Both the position numbers and the translations under genes were made by a program. Below the pieces are notes generated by a model. The model searched no databases. It had not been told where the DNA came from and saw only the letters and a program-made list of their open reading frames with translations. A stretch of DNA of 64,000 bases from Saprospiraceae bacterium (lineage in GTDB: Bacteria > Bacteroidota > Bacteroidia > Chitinophagales > Saprospiraceae), in NCBI GenBank assembly GCA_021739645.1, contig JAIPBL010000003.1, positions 62,001-126,000 of the forward strand, given 5' to 3'. Of this stretch, positions 7,408 through 17,375 are shown piece by piece. The stretch's first letter is position 1. Each line of letters starts with the position of its first letter.

Positions 7408-8535
7408 ATGAAGAAATTAAGTTTTTCCCTGCTGCTTTTGATACTTGGTTTTGCCGCCTGCAAAGATGACGATGGCGGAGACCCTGTGCTGGGTGAGGAT
7501 TTGACGAACATCACATTTGACCCTAAGGCTCACACATTGACTATACCTCCGGGCCTACCGTCAATGGACATTCCTGCTGACAACCCGCTCACTGACGAAG
7601 GGATTGAGCTTGGCAGACGGCTGTTTTATGACCCGATTTTATCGAAAGACAGCACTATTTCGTGCAGTAGCTGCCACCAGTTGAAATACAGCTTCAACGA
7701 CATATCAGCTTTCAGTCCTGGCGTGGGGGGCTTACTAGGCAATCGCAGTTCTATGTCGCTGATAAACATAGGCTTCCAGTCCAACGGCATGTTTTGGGAT
7801 GGCCGTGCCCACTCAATAGAAGAACAAGCCTTAGGACCTGTTGAAAATCCATTGGAAATGGCGGAATTGTGGAAGGATGTGGAGGTGAAACTGCGTCGCC
7901 ACCCGGACTACAAAAAGCGTTTCCGCCAGGCATTTGGAATTGACAACACGATGGATATTACAAAGGAGCTGGCGGTGAAAGCCATTGCTCAATTTGAACG
8001 TACCCTCATCAGTGCCAACTCTCGCTATGACAAAAAGAAGTTCCAGCTTGACCCAAATCCATTTCTGCTTTCAGATTTAGAGGCTGACGGGCAAAAGATT
8101 TACTACGACGACCAGCAGGGGGGGCCAGACGACCCAAAGGGACATTGCGCCCATTGCCATGATGGAAACGCGCTTTTTACTTCGGAGGTTTATCGGAATA
8201 ATGCCATTACGCAAGTGGCCACTTTGAACGACTTTCCGGACAAAGGGCTGGGCGCCATCACTGGCAATTTGACGGATAATGGCATGTTTAAGTCACCTTC
8301 CCTTAGGAATGTCGTACTCACTGCGCCCTACATGCACGACGGCAGCATTCAAACCCTGGAAGAGGTCATTGAGCACTACAACTCCGGTGGCCATTATGCT
8401 GACAACGTCATAACTGGTTCCATCACCCAGCTCAACTTGAGCGATTATGACAAGATGGCTTTATTGGCTTTCCTCGATGCTCTGACCGATACAACCTATT
8501 ACAGTAACCCAGCCTTTCAGAATCCATTTCAGTAG
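7408..8535 (+). CDS. Di-heme cytochrome c peroxidase/MauG-MbnH-like lipoprotein
   Basis: This is a 375-residue lipoprotein (signal ending GFAAC, Cys18) with two c-type heme motifs, CSSCH (86-90) and CAHCH (247-251). Other family landmarks are FYDPILSKDSTISCSSCH, NGMFWDGRAHSIEEQALGPV and SPSLRNVVLTAPYMHDGS. These define the bacterial cytochrome c peroxidase/MauG superfamily. MauG and MbnH use a bis-Fe(IV) state to oxidise tryptophans in partner proteins, while classical members reduce peroxide. The two MbnP-like lipoproteins just upstream favour the MbnH-like role. Being lipidated, it should sit in the periplasm anchored to a membrane. It ends before a strong terminator (8562-8614). Confidence 0.88.
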   Translation: MKKLSFSLLLLILGFAACKDDDGGDPVLGEDLTNITFDPKAHTLTIPPGLPSMDIPADNPLTDEGIELGRRLFYDPILSKDSTISCSSCHQLKYSFNDISAFSPGVGGLLGNRSSMSLINIGFQSNGMFWDGRAHSIEEQALGPVENPLEMAELWKDVEVKLRRHPDYKKRFRQAFGIDNTMDITKELAVKAIAQFERTLISANSRYDKKKFQLDPNPFLLSDLEADGQKIYYDDQQGGPDDPKGHCAHCHDGNALFTSEVYRNNAITQVATLNDFPDKGLGAITGNLTDNGMFKSPSLRNVVLTAPYMHDGSIQTLEEVIEHYNSGGHYADNVITGSITQLNLSDYDKMALLAFLDALTDTTYYSNPAFQNPFQ

Positions 8536-8561
8536 GTTGATTTTTGGTTAAGTTAATTCAA

Positions 8562-8624
8562 AGGGATGCAAAGTTCCATGCACTTTCAAGTGCTTTTTCC
8601 AACTTTGCATCCCTTAATTTTTTT
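8562..8624 (+). terminator. Nested-stem terminator reaching into the next gene's leader
   Basis: AGGGATGCAAAGTT (8562-8575) pairs perfectly with AACTTTGCATCCCT (8601-8614). An inner GCACTT/AAGTGC hairpin (8580-8593) nests inside. A T-rich run (8618-8624) follows. The next start codon is at 8627, so no room remains for a separate promoter downstream. Confidence 0.8.
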
Positions 8625-8626
8625 AA

Positions 8627-9661
8627 ATGAACAAACTTCTCACTCTCCTTCTCACCTTATTCTTAGCCTACAGTTGCTCCATACCCAAAACGGGAAAGAC
8701 CGCTGACCCTGGTGACTACCGGGTGGCATTCTACAACGTCGAAAACCTTTTCGACACCGATGACGACCCAACCAATGCTGGCGACGACGAGTATTTGCCC
8801 GGTAGCAAAAAGAATTGGACGCCAGCGCGTTACCAGATGAAACTTGACCATCTGGCTAGGGTAGTGGAGGGCATGGGGTATCCGGCGTTAATTGGACTGG
8901 CTGAGGTGGAGAACGCTCGGGTGCTGGAAGATTTTTGCAATAAAACCAGCCTGAAAGCGCACAACTACGGCTACGTGCATTTCGAGTCACCCGATTTTAG
9001 AGGTATCGACGTGGCATTTCTTTATAAAAAAAACGTGTTTAAGGTCACATCATCAGATACCGTTCGGATCAAATTCCCAGTCGGGATGATACCTGAATAT
9101 CCAAATTACACGACCCGTGATTTGTTGCTGGTGGAGGGCAAATTCAATGGAAAGGAAAAACTGTACATCATCGTGGCGCATTTGCCATCACGGAGTGGTG
9201 GGCAAAAAGAAACGGAGCCGAGGCGCAGGCATGTTGCCTCGCAAATAGGCGGGGAAATTGCGGCCATTTTCAAGTCGGACGGCAACGCAAATATCATCGT
9301 CATGGGAGATATGAACGATGAACCAACAGACCCTAGCATGGCGCAGAATATTGGCGCTCAATCATTTGATGGCAATTTTTCAAACACTACGATGTACAAC
9401 TGTTTTTCAGAACTAAAGGAAAAGGGCCTGGGCAGTTACCGTTATAAAGGCGATTGGAACATGCTCGACCAAGTCATCCTCTCCACCAATCTGGCAAAAG
9501 GGAATAAAAAATTGCATTATGCGAGGTCAGGCATTTTTCAACAAGAATGGATGATGTACAAAGATGAAAAATATGGGTTGTCGCCGAGCAGGACTTATGG
9601 TGGCGACCGCTTTTTTGGAGGGTACAGTGACCACCTTCCTGTTTGGGTGGAGCTGAAATGA
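8627..9661 (+). CDS. Endonuclease/exonuclease/phosphatase-family lipoprotein
   Basis: This 344-residue protein has signal MNKLLTLLLTLFLAYSC (lipobox Cys17), then an EEP fold. AFYNVENLFDTDDD is the first strand with the metal Asn. GLAEVEN carries the catalytic Glu. HLPSRSGGQKETEPRR, GDMNDEPTD (catalytic Asp/Asn) and GYSDHLPVWVEL (terminal Asp-His) complete the active site. The family cleaves phosphodiester or phosphomonoester bonds in nucleic acids, phosphoinositides or sphingolipids. An exported, lipid-anchored form suggests extracellular DNA or phospholipid scavenging, but this is inference. The start codon follows the preceding terminator by a few bases. The gene converges on tamB with only 7 bp between the stops. 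Confidence 0.85.
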   Translation: MNKLLTLLLTLFLAYSCSIPKTGKTADPGDYRVAFYNVENLFDTDDDPTNAGDDEYLPGSKKNWTPARYQMKLDHLARVVEGMGYPALIGLAEVENARVLEDFCNKTSLKAHNYGYVHFESPDFRGIDVAFLYKKNVFKVTSSDTVRIKFPVGMIPEYPNYTTRDLLLVEGKFNGKEKLYIIVAHLPSRSGGQKETEPRRRHVASQIGGEIAAIFKSDGNANIIVMGDMNDEPTDPSMAQNIGAQSFDGNFSNTTMYNCFSELKEKGLGSYRYKGDWNMLDQVILSTNLAKGNKKLHYARSGIFQQEWMMYKDEKYGLSPSRTYGGDRFFGGYSDHLPVWVELK

Positions 9662-9668
9662 CCTGCGA

Positions 9669-12600
9669 TTACTTCCCTTCTGCCCTTTTTTGAATGCGTT
9701 TTTCCCGCTTCGACCTGCTGGCCTCGAATAGCTCGCTGAATGAATCAAATTCCCTTTTGTAACTGAGCGCAACGCCGCCTTGCTTGCGGCTTCCGCCTGT
9801 GATATCGGCTTCCGTGCCGCCGTAAACCTTTAGTTTCAAACGGCGGTCTTTGGTGAGCACGTATTCAATGATAAACTCGCCACCCAGCAGTCCGTTGTTG
9901 CCAGTATAAGTCTCATTTCCAAAGTTGAGCCCGGATTGGACGGAAATCCGGTCGTTGACAATGACCTTGAGTTTTGTGCGAAATTCATTGTTGGTGTAAC
10001 TGGATGTGGGGTTTTCTGCGTCAAAATTATTGGAGGTGAAACGGTTGTAAGAGATGTCGAAGTCAATGCCTTGAATCAGGTTTTTGCCGGTAAAAAACTC
10101 GGACACAAATTCGGTGAGGTAAATGGATAATTGGTTTGAAAGCATTTCACTGACCGTGTTGATTCCTACGTCGCCTGCTTGAATAGTATAACCAGATGGT
10201 AAAAATTGCCCGAGCATCAGCAGTCCGAAAACTTGGCGGTTCAATTCATTTGGGTCGAGCCGAACCGTTCGCATCTTGTTTTCCGCATAATTTTTCAACT
10301 CAGAATCCAAGCTGGGAAAAGAAATGTCGAATGCAATATCAGGTTTGAGGAGTTGCCCAGTCAATTGCATGGTCAAGTTTACAGGGGTGCTGCTTCTTGC
10401 AATGTCTTTCACGTCGTCCGATGCAACAGTGAGGTAATCAGCAATAAAGCTGTAAACTGAAGTGGAAAGACCAGAATAGGTTGCGTTTATGTCTATGACC
10501 GCTTCATAGGGATTCCCACTCCAAGTGATGGTGCCTCCAGGTTGTACAATAAATGGTTTATTCAGGCCGAGGTTCATCAAAGTGAACAGGTAGTTTCCAG
10601 TGGCCACCGTATAGGTTCCGTTGATATCGAATTTTCCATAGCGGTCAAGATTCACCTGAATAGTACCGCTTCCTGTTCCTTGCAACATATCCCCCCAAGC
10701 CCGGTCAAATACAACATCCATCTTCGCAACTGGCGTTATATCAATGTCAAAAACCATGTTCAGGCCCCGTGCTTCTGTGGCTGACCCGGATGTGCCATCT
10801 ATGGTATCCGTTTCGAGGGTAGGTTTTGTAAATTCAATGAAATCCACACGCTTCGAAGTGGTAGTGCTGGTCATTGGAAGATACATGTGGGTATCGTTGG
10901 AAGTGGTGGCTTTTACATAAAGTTCTGGTTGCGCAAACGTCCCATTGAACCAAACATTGCCAGTGCCCAATGCCGTCCCATAAAATATAGGGTTATCTTT
11001 TTCAGTAGTTTCTAGGCCAAGAAAGGGTTTGTTCAATTCTGTTCGGATGTTCAGGTTCAATCCAAAGTCTTTCAAATGGTTGTGTACAATGCCACCGTCC
11101 AGTTCGGCCTTGTGGTTGAAGCGGTCGTAAACCCATGTACCTTTTGCGTCAAAAATACTGTTACTTATTGCTACTTTTCCACTCGGTACCCGGTAGGTGA
11201 CTTGCAGAGGTTTTATGGTAAATTCCACATTATTAACAGATGCTTCCCCACTGATATCAGGCTCTGAAGGCAAGCCACTGAAATGAATCCCAGTGGCACT
11301 CAGGCTTCCTTTTGGATTGAGCACTTCGGGCACGAAATACTGAACGATTTTGACTGGGATTTTTTCTAGGTCCACATTAAAGTCAAAAAATAGTGGTTCA
11401 CTTTTAATCCATTTTCTATTGGCTACGGGTGTAAATCCAGGCGGATTAAAATAACCGTCAGCGAGTACCACGCTTGAATCCCCTTCAATGGAAAGTGAGG
11501 CTGTGACTGTCTCTTTTACGCTATTCGTTGAAGCATCGAGGCGCAGGACACCGTAGTCGTCTCCGTTGATATGGAGGCTATCAATTCGCAGCAATGCGGA
11601 TAATCCTTCAAACTTGAACACATTTTTCACACGGGCTTTAACGTCCCCAATGCCGCTGATTTTGTGCTTTTTTATTTCTCGAATAAACTCCAATGAGTCG
11701 ATGGGGTAATTTGCCAATTCAAGTTCCAACCCCTCATTTCTCACACTATTTAGTTTGATGCTGCGCTGGCCTGAGGTTAAGATGAAGTTTTCTGTTTCTA
11801 CTTTTCCTTCCCCAATTCTCAAGTAGTTGGCGGTGTTCATTTGCCAGGTCTCGTTCAGCACCACAAGGTCGCTTGACTTGAAGCTTATGCGGTAGGCATC
11901 ATCACCTTCCAGCGACACGATACCGTTGATATTGATGTTGTCCAGTATTTTGTAAAAGTTTGAGGAAATGATAAGGAACTCCAAGGTGTCAGAATAAATA
12001 GAGCCAATCAGCGATACCGGCGATAACTTTTGTGTCTCGCTGAACGCCGTTTCAATCACCCCAACTTGAAGGCTGCCCTCGGGGCCATTGAGTTTGCTCC
12101 GAAAATACACGTCCTTGAACTTGATATCCTGGTACTCCCACGATGGCACCTCCACTTCAAGATAGACCTTGTTTTGGAAACCATCAAAACTGCCTTTTAC
12201 AGACGAAGCATCGAAGCCGCTCAAGTCTTCCTCAAAAAAATTGACCAAATTCTGAAGTTGAAAAACTTGAAGTTCAAATTCAAACTTAGCCGTGTCAATC
12301 AAGGGTTCAGGCGGTTTTATTTTTAATCGCTGCGCAAAATGGAGGTAGTTGGTGTAAACAAAGCGGGTCAGTTGCGAAGGGATTTTTTCAATGTCAAAAA
12401 TCCCCTTTACAGATAGGTCGCCTAGCGTAGAGTTTAGGGAAAAAAACTTCTCTAGCCCATCTGGTGCCCATCCAGAAGCTAGAATCGCCGAATCAATAGT
12501 AAGGCTGTCCTTTCGGTTTTTAACTATTTTAAAATCAATTACTTGTGCTGTGCCCTCGATATCCGAAAGCCGTTTTCCCTTCAGTTTCATGTCAATTTTC

Positions 12601-14585
12601 CCAAAAAATTGGAAGTCTTTTGAAGTCAGGTTAAGCGGGCGCATGTCCAGTTTTCTCACATCAGCAACGAAGTTAAAACTGGGCAACGAGTCAGTGAAAT
12701 TGACCTCACCACCAAAAACCAGGTCTATGTTTCCGTCATTAATACTGAAATCACCCACAAAACTGTTGGCATTCAGTTGGCCTTTAATGTTGGCGTTACG
12801 GTATTTGTAACCCTTAAAAACCAAACTATCAACGATGCCATCCAACTCCGCCGAAACGCTACTCAGCGTTAGCCCAACACCTTTCTTAACATGGGAGTCG
12901 AGCGTTATTTTGCCAAGCTCTTGGTTGCCAGACCAGGCCCCAAGGTCGAATTCATGGAGGTAAAGGTCGCCAGCGAAACGGGCCTTCTCCTTGCCTTCTC
13001 GAATCTTGAGGTTCATGAACATCTCTGCGCTTCCAATATCGGTGGACAGCTTGCCGTCTGCTACAAAATCCACAAAGAAGCCGTCAAATTTTCCGCTAAA
13101 ATTGAGGTTGCCAAGTTTGTTGAAGTTCTCTGGAGGCTTGAATTGTGGTATCAGCTTTTTTAGCGTTTTAGCATTGGTGCGGAGCTGTTTGAGGTTGAGG
13201 TGGAGGAACTGCTCATCCGGCACGGCCAAGTTCAGTGTACTGAAACTGCCCTCAATGTCCATTCCATCTGCAATGTTGATTTTAAGGTTCTTGCCGTCAA
13301 GTCGGTTCACAGAACCTTTTATAAGTCCTTCAATATTAACTACTTGTGATTTGTTTTCTTTAAAAAATGGATTGTTTTCGAGTGCTGGCGCAAACTTTAT
13401 GATGTCTTGCAAGGCTACTTGAGATTTGTGGAACCGCCCCTCCATTTTAACTTCGTTCACAAAGTCCTCCCAAGCAGTGTATGAGCCGCCGTACCTGAAA
13501 ATCAGCGTGTCGCCAATTTCAGTGAAAGGAGTTTTTAGGTTGACTCCGTAAAGCTCCATCCCACGGCAAGAAAGTGCGGCCTGCTTCGCAGAAAGGTTTT
13601 CGAGTACGAAGCCAGTGGTGTCCCGTAATGAAATTTTTTCCACCTCACCTTCAAACTCTAAGTCTGAAAACCGAAAATCATTGAAATGGATTTCGAGGTC
13701 CATTACATCTAGGTAGTTGTAGTTGAGGAGATTGTCAGGGGTGAGCCGCTGTGGCTCTTTGCGCAGGTTGCGAAGCGAAAAACGCCCGCCATTTAGGTCG
13801 AAATTGCCAATTTTGATGACTAGCTTGTTCGTGTCAATAGTTGGTTCATCAGATTGAATTGAGACTGGAAGGGTCGTAGGAGTGAGCGGAAACGCTGTGG
13901 TCAGGGTTATTTTTACATCCGGGTCGTCAATTTCAAAACTGCTGAGGTCAAGTAGCTTGCCAGCCAAATCGAATTTGTCGAAATGCCCTTCGGCATGGTT
14001 CAGAAACACATCGAAAACCTCCCCTTTTATTGCATCTGGTTTGACGAAGTGTACCCGGTCGAAGTAGAGGTGGCGCAGGTCAAGGCGGAAGGGCTTAGGT
14101 TTTTCGTATTTTTTTTGCGCTTTCGGCGAAAAATAATCTGCAATAAACTGGTAGTTGAACCCATTCTGGTCAATCTTTCGGCTGATATTGATACTGGCAT
14201 CGGAAAGTTGCAGCGATTCAATTTTGAACTTGCGACGGAACAAATCGAACACGCCGGAGTGACGAATTTCCAAGACCCCAGTGTAAAGCAAAGTGTCGTG
14301 GTTGAGGTCTTCGAGGTAAAAACTTTCCAGACTTATTTTGTTGAAAAGGCCGAGATGCACCTTGCTGACTGAGACGGTAGTCCCTAGTTCTTTGGTGAGG
14401 TAGGTGGTCAGTTCTTTTGCGGCCTTGTTTTGAACCCAAGGAATTTGGAACACCAAAATTGGCAAAAAGATAACTGTCAGTACGGTTTGAACAAACCGCC
14501 TAAGCAAGAGTGGCAGCAAGCGCCGCCACCTGCGGTGGCCACTTCCAACATCCTGATTTTCAATCTTTTGCGTAGGGTTTTCCAT
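9669..14585 (-). CDS. tamB: TamB/DUF490-family translocation and assembly protein
   Basis: This 1638-residue protein, starting at 14585, has a single N-terminal membrane anchor (about 22-50, RRFVQTVLTVIFLPILVFQI). An AsmA-like start follows (KELGTTVSVSKVHLGLFNKI), then a very long beta-strand-rich body. The C-terminal TamB domain (about 1250-1600) contains GKFDINGTYTVATGNYLFTL and FGLLMLGQFLPSGYTI. TamB proteins span the periplasm and are thought to move phospholipids or help assemble outer-membrane proteins, usually with a BamA-like TamA partner. No TamA lies in this window. The length is at the large end typical of Bacteroidota. The very short 3' gap to the convergent gene leaves no room for a separate terminator. 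Confidence 0.88.
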   Translation of the reverse strand: MENPTQKIENQDVGSGHRRWRRLLPLLLRRFVQTVLTVIFLPILVFQIPWVQNKAAKELTTYLTKELGTTVSVSKVHLGLFNKISLESFYLEDLNHDTLLYTGVLEIRHSGVFDLFRRKFKIESLQLSDASINISRKIDQNGFNYQFIADYFSPKAQKKYEKPKPFRLDLRHLYFDRVHFVKPDAIKGEVFDVFLNHAEGHFDKFDLAGKLLDLSSFEIDDPDVKITLTTAFPLTPTTLPVSIQSDEPTIDTNKLVIKIGNFDLNGGRFSLRNLRKEPQRLTPDNLLNYNYLDVMDLEIHFNDFRFSDLEFEGEVEKISLRDTTGFVLENLSAKQAALSCRGMELYGVNLKTPFTEIGDTLIFRYGGSYTAWEDFVNEVKMEGRFHKSQVALQDIIKFAPALENNPFFKENKSQVVNIEGLIKGSVNRLDGKNLKINIADGMDIEGSFSTLNLAVPDEQFLHLNLKQLRTNAKTLKKLIPQFKPPENFNKLGNLNFSGKFDGFFVDFVADGKLSTDIGSAEMFMNLKIREGKEKARFAGDLYLHEFDLGAWSGNQELGKITLDSHVKKGVGLTLSSVSAELDGIVDSLVFKGYKYRNANIKGQLNANSFVGDFSINDGNIDLVFGGEVNFTDSLPSFNFVADVRKLDMRPLNLTSKDFQFFGKIDMKLKGKRLSDIEGTAQVIDFKIVKNRKDSLTIDSAILASGWAPDGLEKFFSLNSTLGDLSVKGIFDIEKIPSQLTRFVYTNYLHFAQRLKIKPPEPLIDTAKFEFELQVFQLQNLVNFFEEDLSGFDASSVKGSFDGFQNKVYLEVEVPSWEYQDIKFKDVYFRSKLNGPEGSLQVGVIETAFSETQKLSPVSLIGSIYSDTLEFLIISSNFYKILDNININGIVSLEGDDAYRISFKSSDLVVLNETWQMNTANYLRIGEGKVETENFILTSGQRSIKLNSVRNEGLELELANYPIDSLEFIREIKKHKISGIGDVKARVKNVFKFEGLSALLRIDSLHINGDDYGVLRLDASTNSVKETVTASLSIEGDSSVVLADGYFNPPGFTPVANRKWIKSEPLFFDFNVDLEKIPVKIVQYFVPEVLNPKGSLSATGIHFSGLPSEPDISGEASVNNVEFTIKPLQVTYRVPSGKVAISNSIFDAKGTWVYDRFNHKAELDGGIVHNHLKDFGLNLNIRTELNKPFLGLETTEKDNPIFYGTALGTGNVWFNGTFAQPELYVKATTSNDTHMYLPMTSTTTSKRVDFIEFTKPTLETDTIDGTSGSATEARGLNMVFDIDITPVAKMDVVFDRAWGDMLQGTGSGTIQVNLDRYGKFDINGTYTVATGNYLFTLMNLGLNKPFIVQPGGTITWSGNPYEAVIDINATYSGLSTSVYSFIADYLTVASDDVKDIARSSTPVNLTMQLTGQLLKPDIAFDISFPSLDSELKNYAENKMRTVRLDPNELNRQVFGLLMLGQFLPSGYTIQAGDVGINTVSEMLSNQLSIYLTEFVSEFFTGKNLIQGIDFDISYNRFTSNNFDAENPTSSYTNNEFRTKLKVIVNDRISVQSGLNFGNETYTGNNGLLGGEFIIEYVLTKDRRLKLKVYGGTEADITGGSRKQGGVALSYKREFDSFSELFEASRSKREKRIQKRAEGK

Positions 14586-14687
14586 GAATTTTCAAATGGG
14601 CGGAATTCCATTCTAAATGAATCTGTTGCCCCTAAAACCCGAAGATACACTGGTTTTGTTTGCCCCAAAATGAGATTTAACGAAAGT

Positions 14688-15140
14688 TTATACTTGAGGT
14701 TCGGAGGATGCAGGGGGAAGGAGTTGTTCTGGAAAAAACGGGAGCAAGAGGTTGGTGAAAAATTCAGGTGCATCAATGGGGCGCATGGTGTTCATGTCCA
14801 CAAAAACCAGCCTGATTCGCCCTCCATTGACAATTTTGTTGGCTTCGTTAAAAACCTCAACGTAGAAGGTCATGTGCTTGTCTTTGGGGAATTTTCGTAG
14901 CGTTGTTCTAATTGTTAGTAGTTCATCGTACTTGGCTGGGCGTATGTACCTGGTTTCCATAAAAGCAACTGGCAACATGACCCGATGGTCTTCTTCCATT
15001 TGCTTGTAGGTGAGCCCCAATGCTCGCAACATTTCCGCCCTACCAATCTCATAGAGATCGGCATATCGGCCATAATAGAGGTAACCCATTTGGTCGGTTT
15101 CGCCGTAGCGTACCCGTTTTTTATAATCGTGAACGTACAT
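14688..15140 (-). CDS. Acyl-CoA thioesterase, 4HBT hot-dog fold
   Basis: This 150-residue single hot-dog-fold protein matches the 4-hydroxybenzoyl-CoA/YbgC thioesterase family. YGETDQMGYLYYGRY contains the catalytic Asp16, and a helix (YEIGRAEMLRALGL) and YIRPAKYDELLTI follow. It hydrolyses acyl-CoA thioesters in the cytoplasm; the preferred chain cannot be told. It lies 102 bp upstream of tamB on the same strand. A heptamer array (15148-15182) sits immediately before its start codon. The call is secure at family level. Confidence 0.87.
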   Translation of the reverse strand: MYVHDYKKRVRYGETDQMGYLYYGRYADLYEIGRAEMLRALGLTYKQMEEDHRVMLPVAFMETRYIRPAKYDELLTIRTTLRKFPKDKHMTFYVEVFNEANKIVNGGRIRLVFVDMNTMRPIDAPEFFTNLLLPFFPEQLLPPASSEPQV

Positions 15141-15147
15141 TTAGTTT

Positions 15148-15182
15148 GGTGGCAGTTTGTCGTTTGCAGTGGGCAGTCAGCG
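15148..15182. repeat. Heptamer tandem array (GTTTGCA/GTGGGCA type, x5)
   Basis: Five consecutive 7-mers, GGTGGCA-GTTTGTC-GTTTGCA-GTGGGCA-GTCAGCG, end just before the thioesterase start. They share the GTGGGCAGTC core with the array at 2942-2975. Confidence 0.75.
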
Positions 15183-15270
15183 TTTGGAATTATTGGCTTT
15201 TTCTACCTGAAGTTTCATGTTTGAGGCACAAATGTAATTGAAGTTGGTTAGTGCAGCCAGTTGGGCAGCA

Positions 15271-16368
15271 TCATTTTCGCTTCCTTTTGTTGTTTTTGTA
15301 ATCCAAAAAGACAAATTCGCCGAGTCCTTGCAGGTTGGAATAAAATGCCTTTCCATTGTTTGCCTTCGTAAATTGGTCCACAAAATTCACGAGATACGGG
15401 TCACGTGCGATCATGAACGTGGTGATGGGGATGCTCATCTTGCGGCATTTCGTGGCAAGGTTCAAGGTGCGAGTGACGATAGTGCGGTCCAGCCCAAAGG
15501 AATTTTGATAGTATTTCTTGCCCTTTTTGATGCACGTTGGTTTCCCATCCGTAATCATGAAAATCTGCTTGTTGGGATTCCGACGTTTTTTCAGCATTTC
15601 CATTGCCAATTCCAAGCCTGCCACGGTATTCGTGTGATATGGCCCAACTTCGAGGTAGGGCAGGTCCTTGATTTCTATTTGCCAAGCATCATTTCCAAAA
15701 ACCAAAATGTCCAGCGTGTCTTTTGGGTATCGGGTGGTTATCAACTCGGATAAGGCAAGGGCCACTTTTTTTGCAGGAGTGATGCGGTCTTCGCCGTACA
15801 AAATCATGGAGTGTGAGATGTCAATCATCAGCACGGTGCTGGTTTGGCTTTGGTAAAACGTTTCCTGCACCTCCAAGTCTTCGGGCGTCAGTTTGAACTC
15901 CTCGATTCCGTGGTTGATATGAGCATTGCGCAAGCTCTCCGAAATGGCGATGGAATCGAGGCTGTCGCCGAATTCATAAGGCCGAAGCTCTGTGGCCTGT
16001 TCATCTCCACGTCCATCAAATTTGGTGGAATGGTTGCCAAGTTTTGTCTTTTTCAGTTTGCCAAAAACCTCTTGCAAGGCGTTCCGCCGCAGCGCAATTT
16101 CCATTTTTGAGGTCGGCACGTAGCCGGGCATTCCGCTCACTTCTCCAGCAGTAATATAACCGTTGTCCAACAAATCCTGTATGAAATCGGCCATGCCGTA
16201 TTCGTCGTTGGTCAGTTTGTATTTTCGGTCAATCTCGGTGAGCCACGAGAGTGCCTCGCTCACGTTCCCGGACGTGTGCAGCAGCAACTCCTGAAAAAGC
16301 TTCAGGAGTTTATCGAAAATGGATTCCCCGTCATCTGGGGTAAATTCTGAAAATTGCCAACCGAGCAT
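15271..16368 (-). CDS. VWA-domain protein (metal-chelatase-subunit type)
   Basis: The protein has 365 residues from an ATG at 16368. The open frame runs further upstream but there it overlaps the EamA gene on the same strand, so the first Met after that gene's stop was chosen. The first 170 residues are helical. The VWA domain follows with a complete metal-ion-dependent adhesion site: D183-I-S-H-S187 (MIDISHSM), Thr at about 246-248 (TNTVAG) and D274 (MITDGKP). Such stand-alone VWA proteins usually pair with an AAA+ ATPase of the MoxR/ChlI type; none is adjacent. A basic tail (KNNKRKRK) ends the protein. The cellular role is unknown. Confidence 0.8.
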   Translation of the reverse strand: MLGWQFSEFTPDDGESIFDKLLKLFQELLLHTSGNVSEALSWLTEIDRKYKLTNDEYGMADFIQDLLDNGYITAGEVSGMPGYVPTSKMEIALRRNALQEVFGKLKKTKLGNHSTKFDGRGDEQATELRPYEFGDSLDSIAISESLRNAHINHGIEEFKLTPEDLEVQETFYQSQTSTVLMIDISHSMILYGEDRITPAKKVALALSELITTRYPKDTLDILVFGNDAWQIEIKDLPYLEVGPYHTNTVAGLELAMEMLKKRRNPNKQIFMITDGKPTCIKKGKKYYQNSFGLDRTIVTRTLNLATKCRKMSIPITTFMIARDPYLVNFVDQFTKANNGKAFYSNLQGLGEFVFLDYKNNKRKRK

Positions 16369-16472
16369 GAAGTGGATTTGATAATTGAAAAATCGGGGTC
16401 TGAAGTAGGACAAGTATCTCTCCGCTTTTGTTTTGAAAAAGCATGAAAGAAAAGTAGGCCGGCCGCAAGATG

Positions 16473-17375
16473 CTATTTTTCCATCGTACCCAAAATCCGG
16501 GCAACGCCTTGGATGCTTCGCAATTTTCGCTTTTGCCTCCCCATCCAGACAATCCTTGCCGCTAACGCAAATATGATGATAATGCCACCAAAAAAGGCAG
16601 CTAACGAAGGTTTTTCCCCATAAAAAATCAAAACCCACACAGGATTGAGGATGGGCTCCAACATGGCGAGCAACGCACCTTCGATAGCCAGCACCCGTTT
16701 GAGGCCATAAGTGAACAGCAGGTACCCCAGCCCCAACTGGAAGATGCCAAGGAATGCCAACATGCCTGCCTCTGGCAAGGTTGGAAGTGGTGATTGAAGT
16801 AGGAATGGCAGGCCAATTAGCCCCATCATTATGTTGCCCCAAAAAATGGAGCCTGCCTGGTATTCGGGAGCGTTGAGCCGCTGGCCAATGAACAGGGCAG
16901 CGAATAAAATACCGGAACCGAGGGCAATCAGATTGCCGAGCATGTCACCAGAACTTAGGTCGCCTGACACCAAAATGACCATGCCGATGGCACATACAAT
17001 GATGGTCACGATGTTGACCCGTTCCATTTTCAGCTTAAAAAAATACGGCTCGGCGAGTAGCACGTAAATCGTGCCGGTGTACTGCAACAAGATGGCGTTT
17101 GCGGCAGTGGTAAGCTTGGTGGCCACCACAAAGCTGAGCACCAGCAGGCAATAAAATGCGGCATTGAGCCATGCACGCCCGTTCATCTTGAGCAGTTTTT
17201 TGCCAAAAAACAGCAGAAATACGCTGCCCGCCAGGATGCTGCGATACGAGAGGATGGTGTAGGCGTTTTGTGGCAGCAATTTCACAAATACGCCACCTGT
17301 GCTCCATAAAATGGCAGCTAAAACGATGGCGAAGATGCCTTCCAAATGCTTTGGAACAAAGGAGTTTGCGGACAT
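16473..17375 (-). CDS. EamA/DMT-family transporter
   Basis: The inner-membrane protein has about 300 residues and roughly ten transmembrane helices in two homologous EamA halves (first half starting LEGIFAIVLAAILWSTGGV; second half starting GNLIALGSGILFAALFIGQR). EamA proteins are drug/metabolite exporters, often for amino acids or related metabolites; the substrate is not predictable. I chose the Met at 17375 (MSANSFVPKHLEG), since an upstream Met (17420) adds a polar tail not typical of the family. The basic C-terminus (MGRQKRKLRS) is expected to be cytoplasmic. It is followed on the same strand by the VWA gene after about 100 bp. Confidence 0.85.
   Translation of the reverse strand: MSANSFVPKHLEGIFAIVLAAILWSTGGVFVKLLPQNAYTILSYRSILAGSVFLLFFGKKLLKMNGRAWLNAAFYCLLVLSFVVATKLTTAANAILLQYTGTIYVLLAEPYFFKLKMERVNIVTIIVCAIGMVILVSGDLSSGDMLGNLIALGSGILFAALFIGQRLNAPEYQAGSIFWGNIMMGLIGLPFLLQSPLPTLPEAGMLAFLGIFQLGLGYLLFTYGLKRVLAIEGALLAMLEPILNPVWVLIFYGEKPSLAAFFGGIIIIFALAARIVWMGRQKRKLRSIQGVARILGTMEK

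Noticed and set aside
16369-16842. N-terminal extension of the VWA protein overlapping the EamA gene
   Set aside because: Translation there is Cys/His/Trp-rich out-of-frame EamA sequence; the Met at 16368 begins the real protein.
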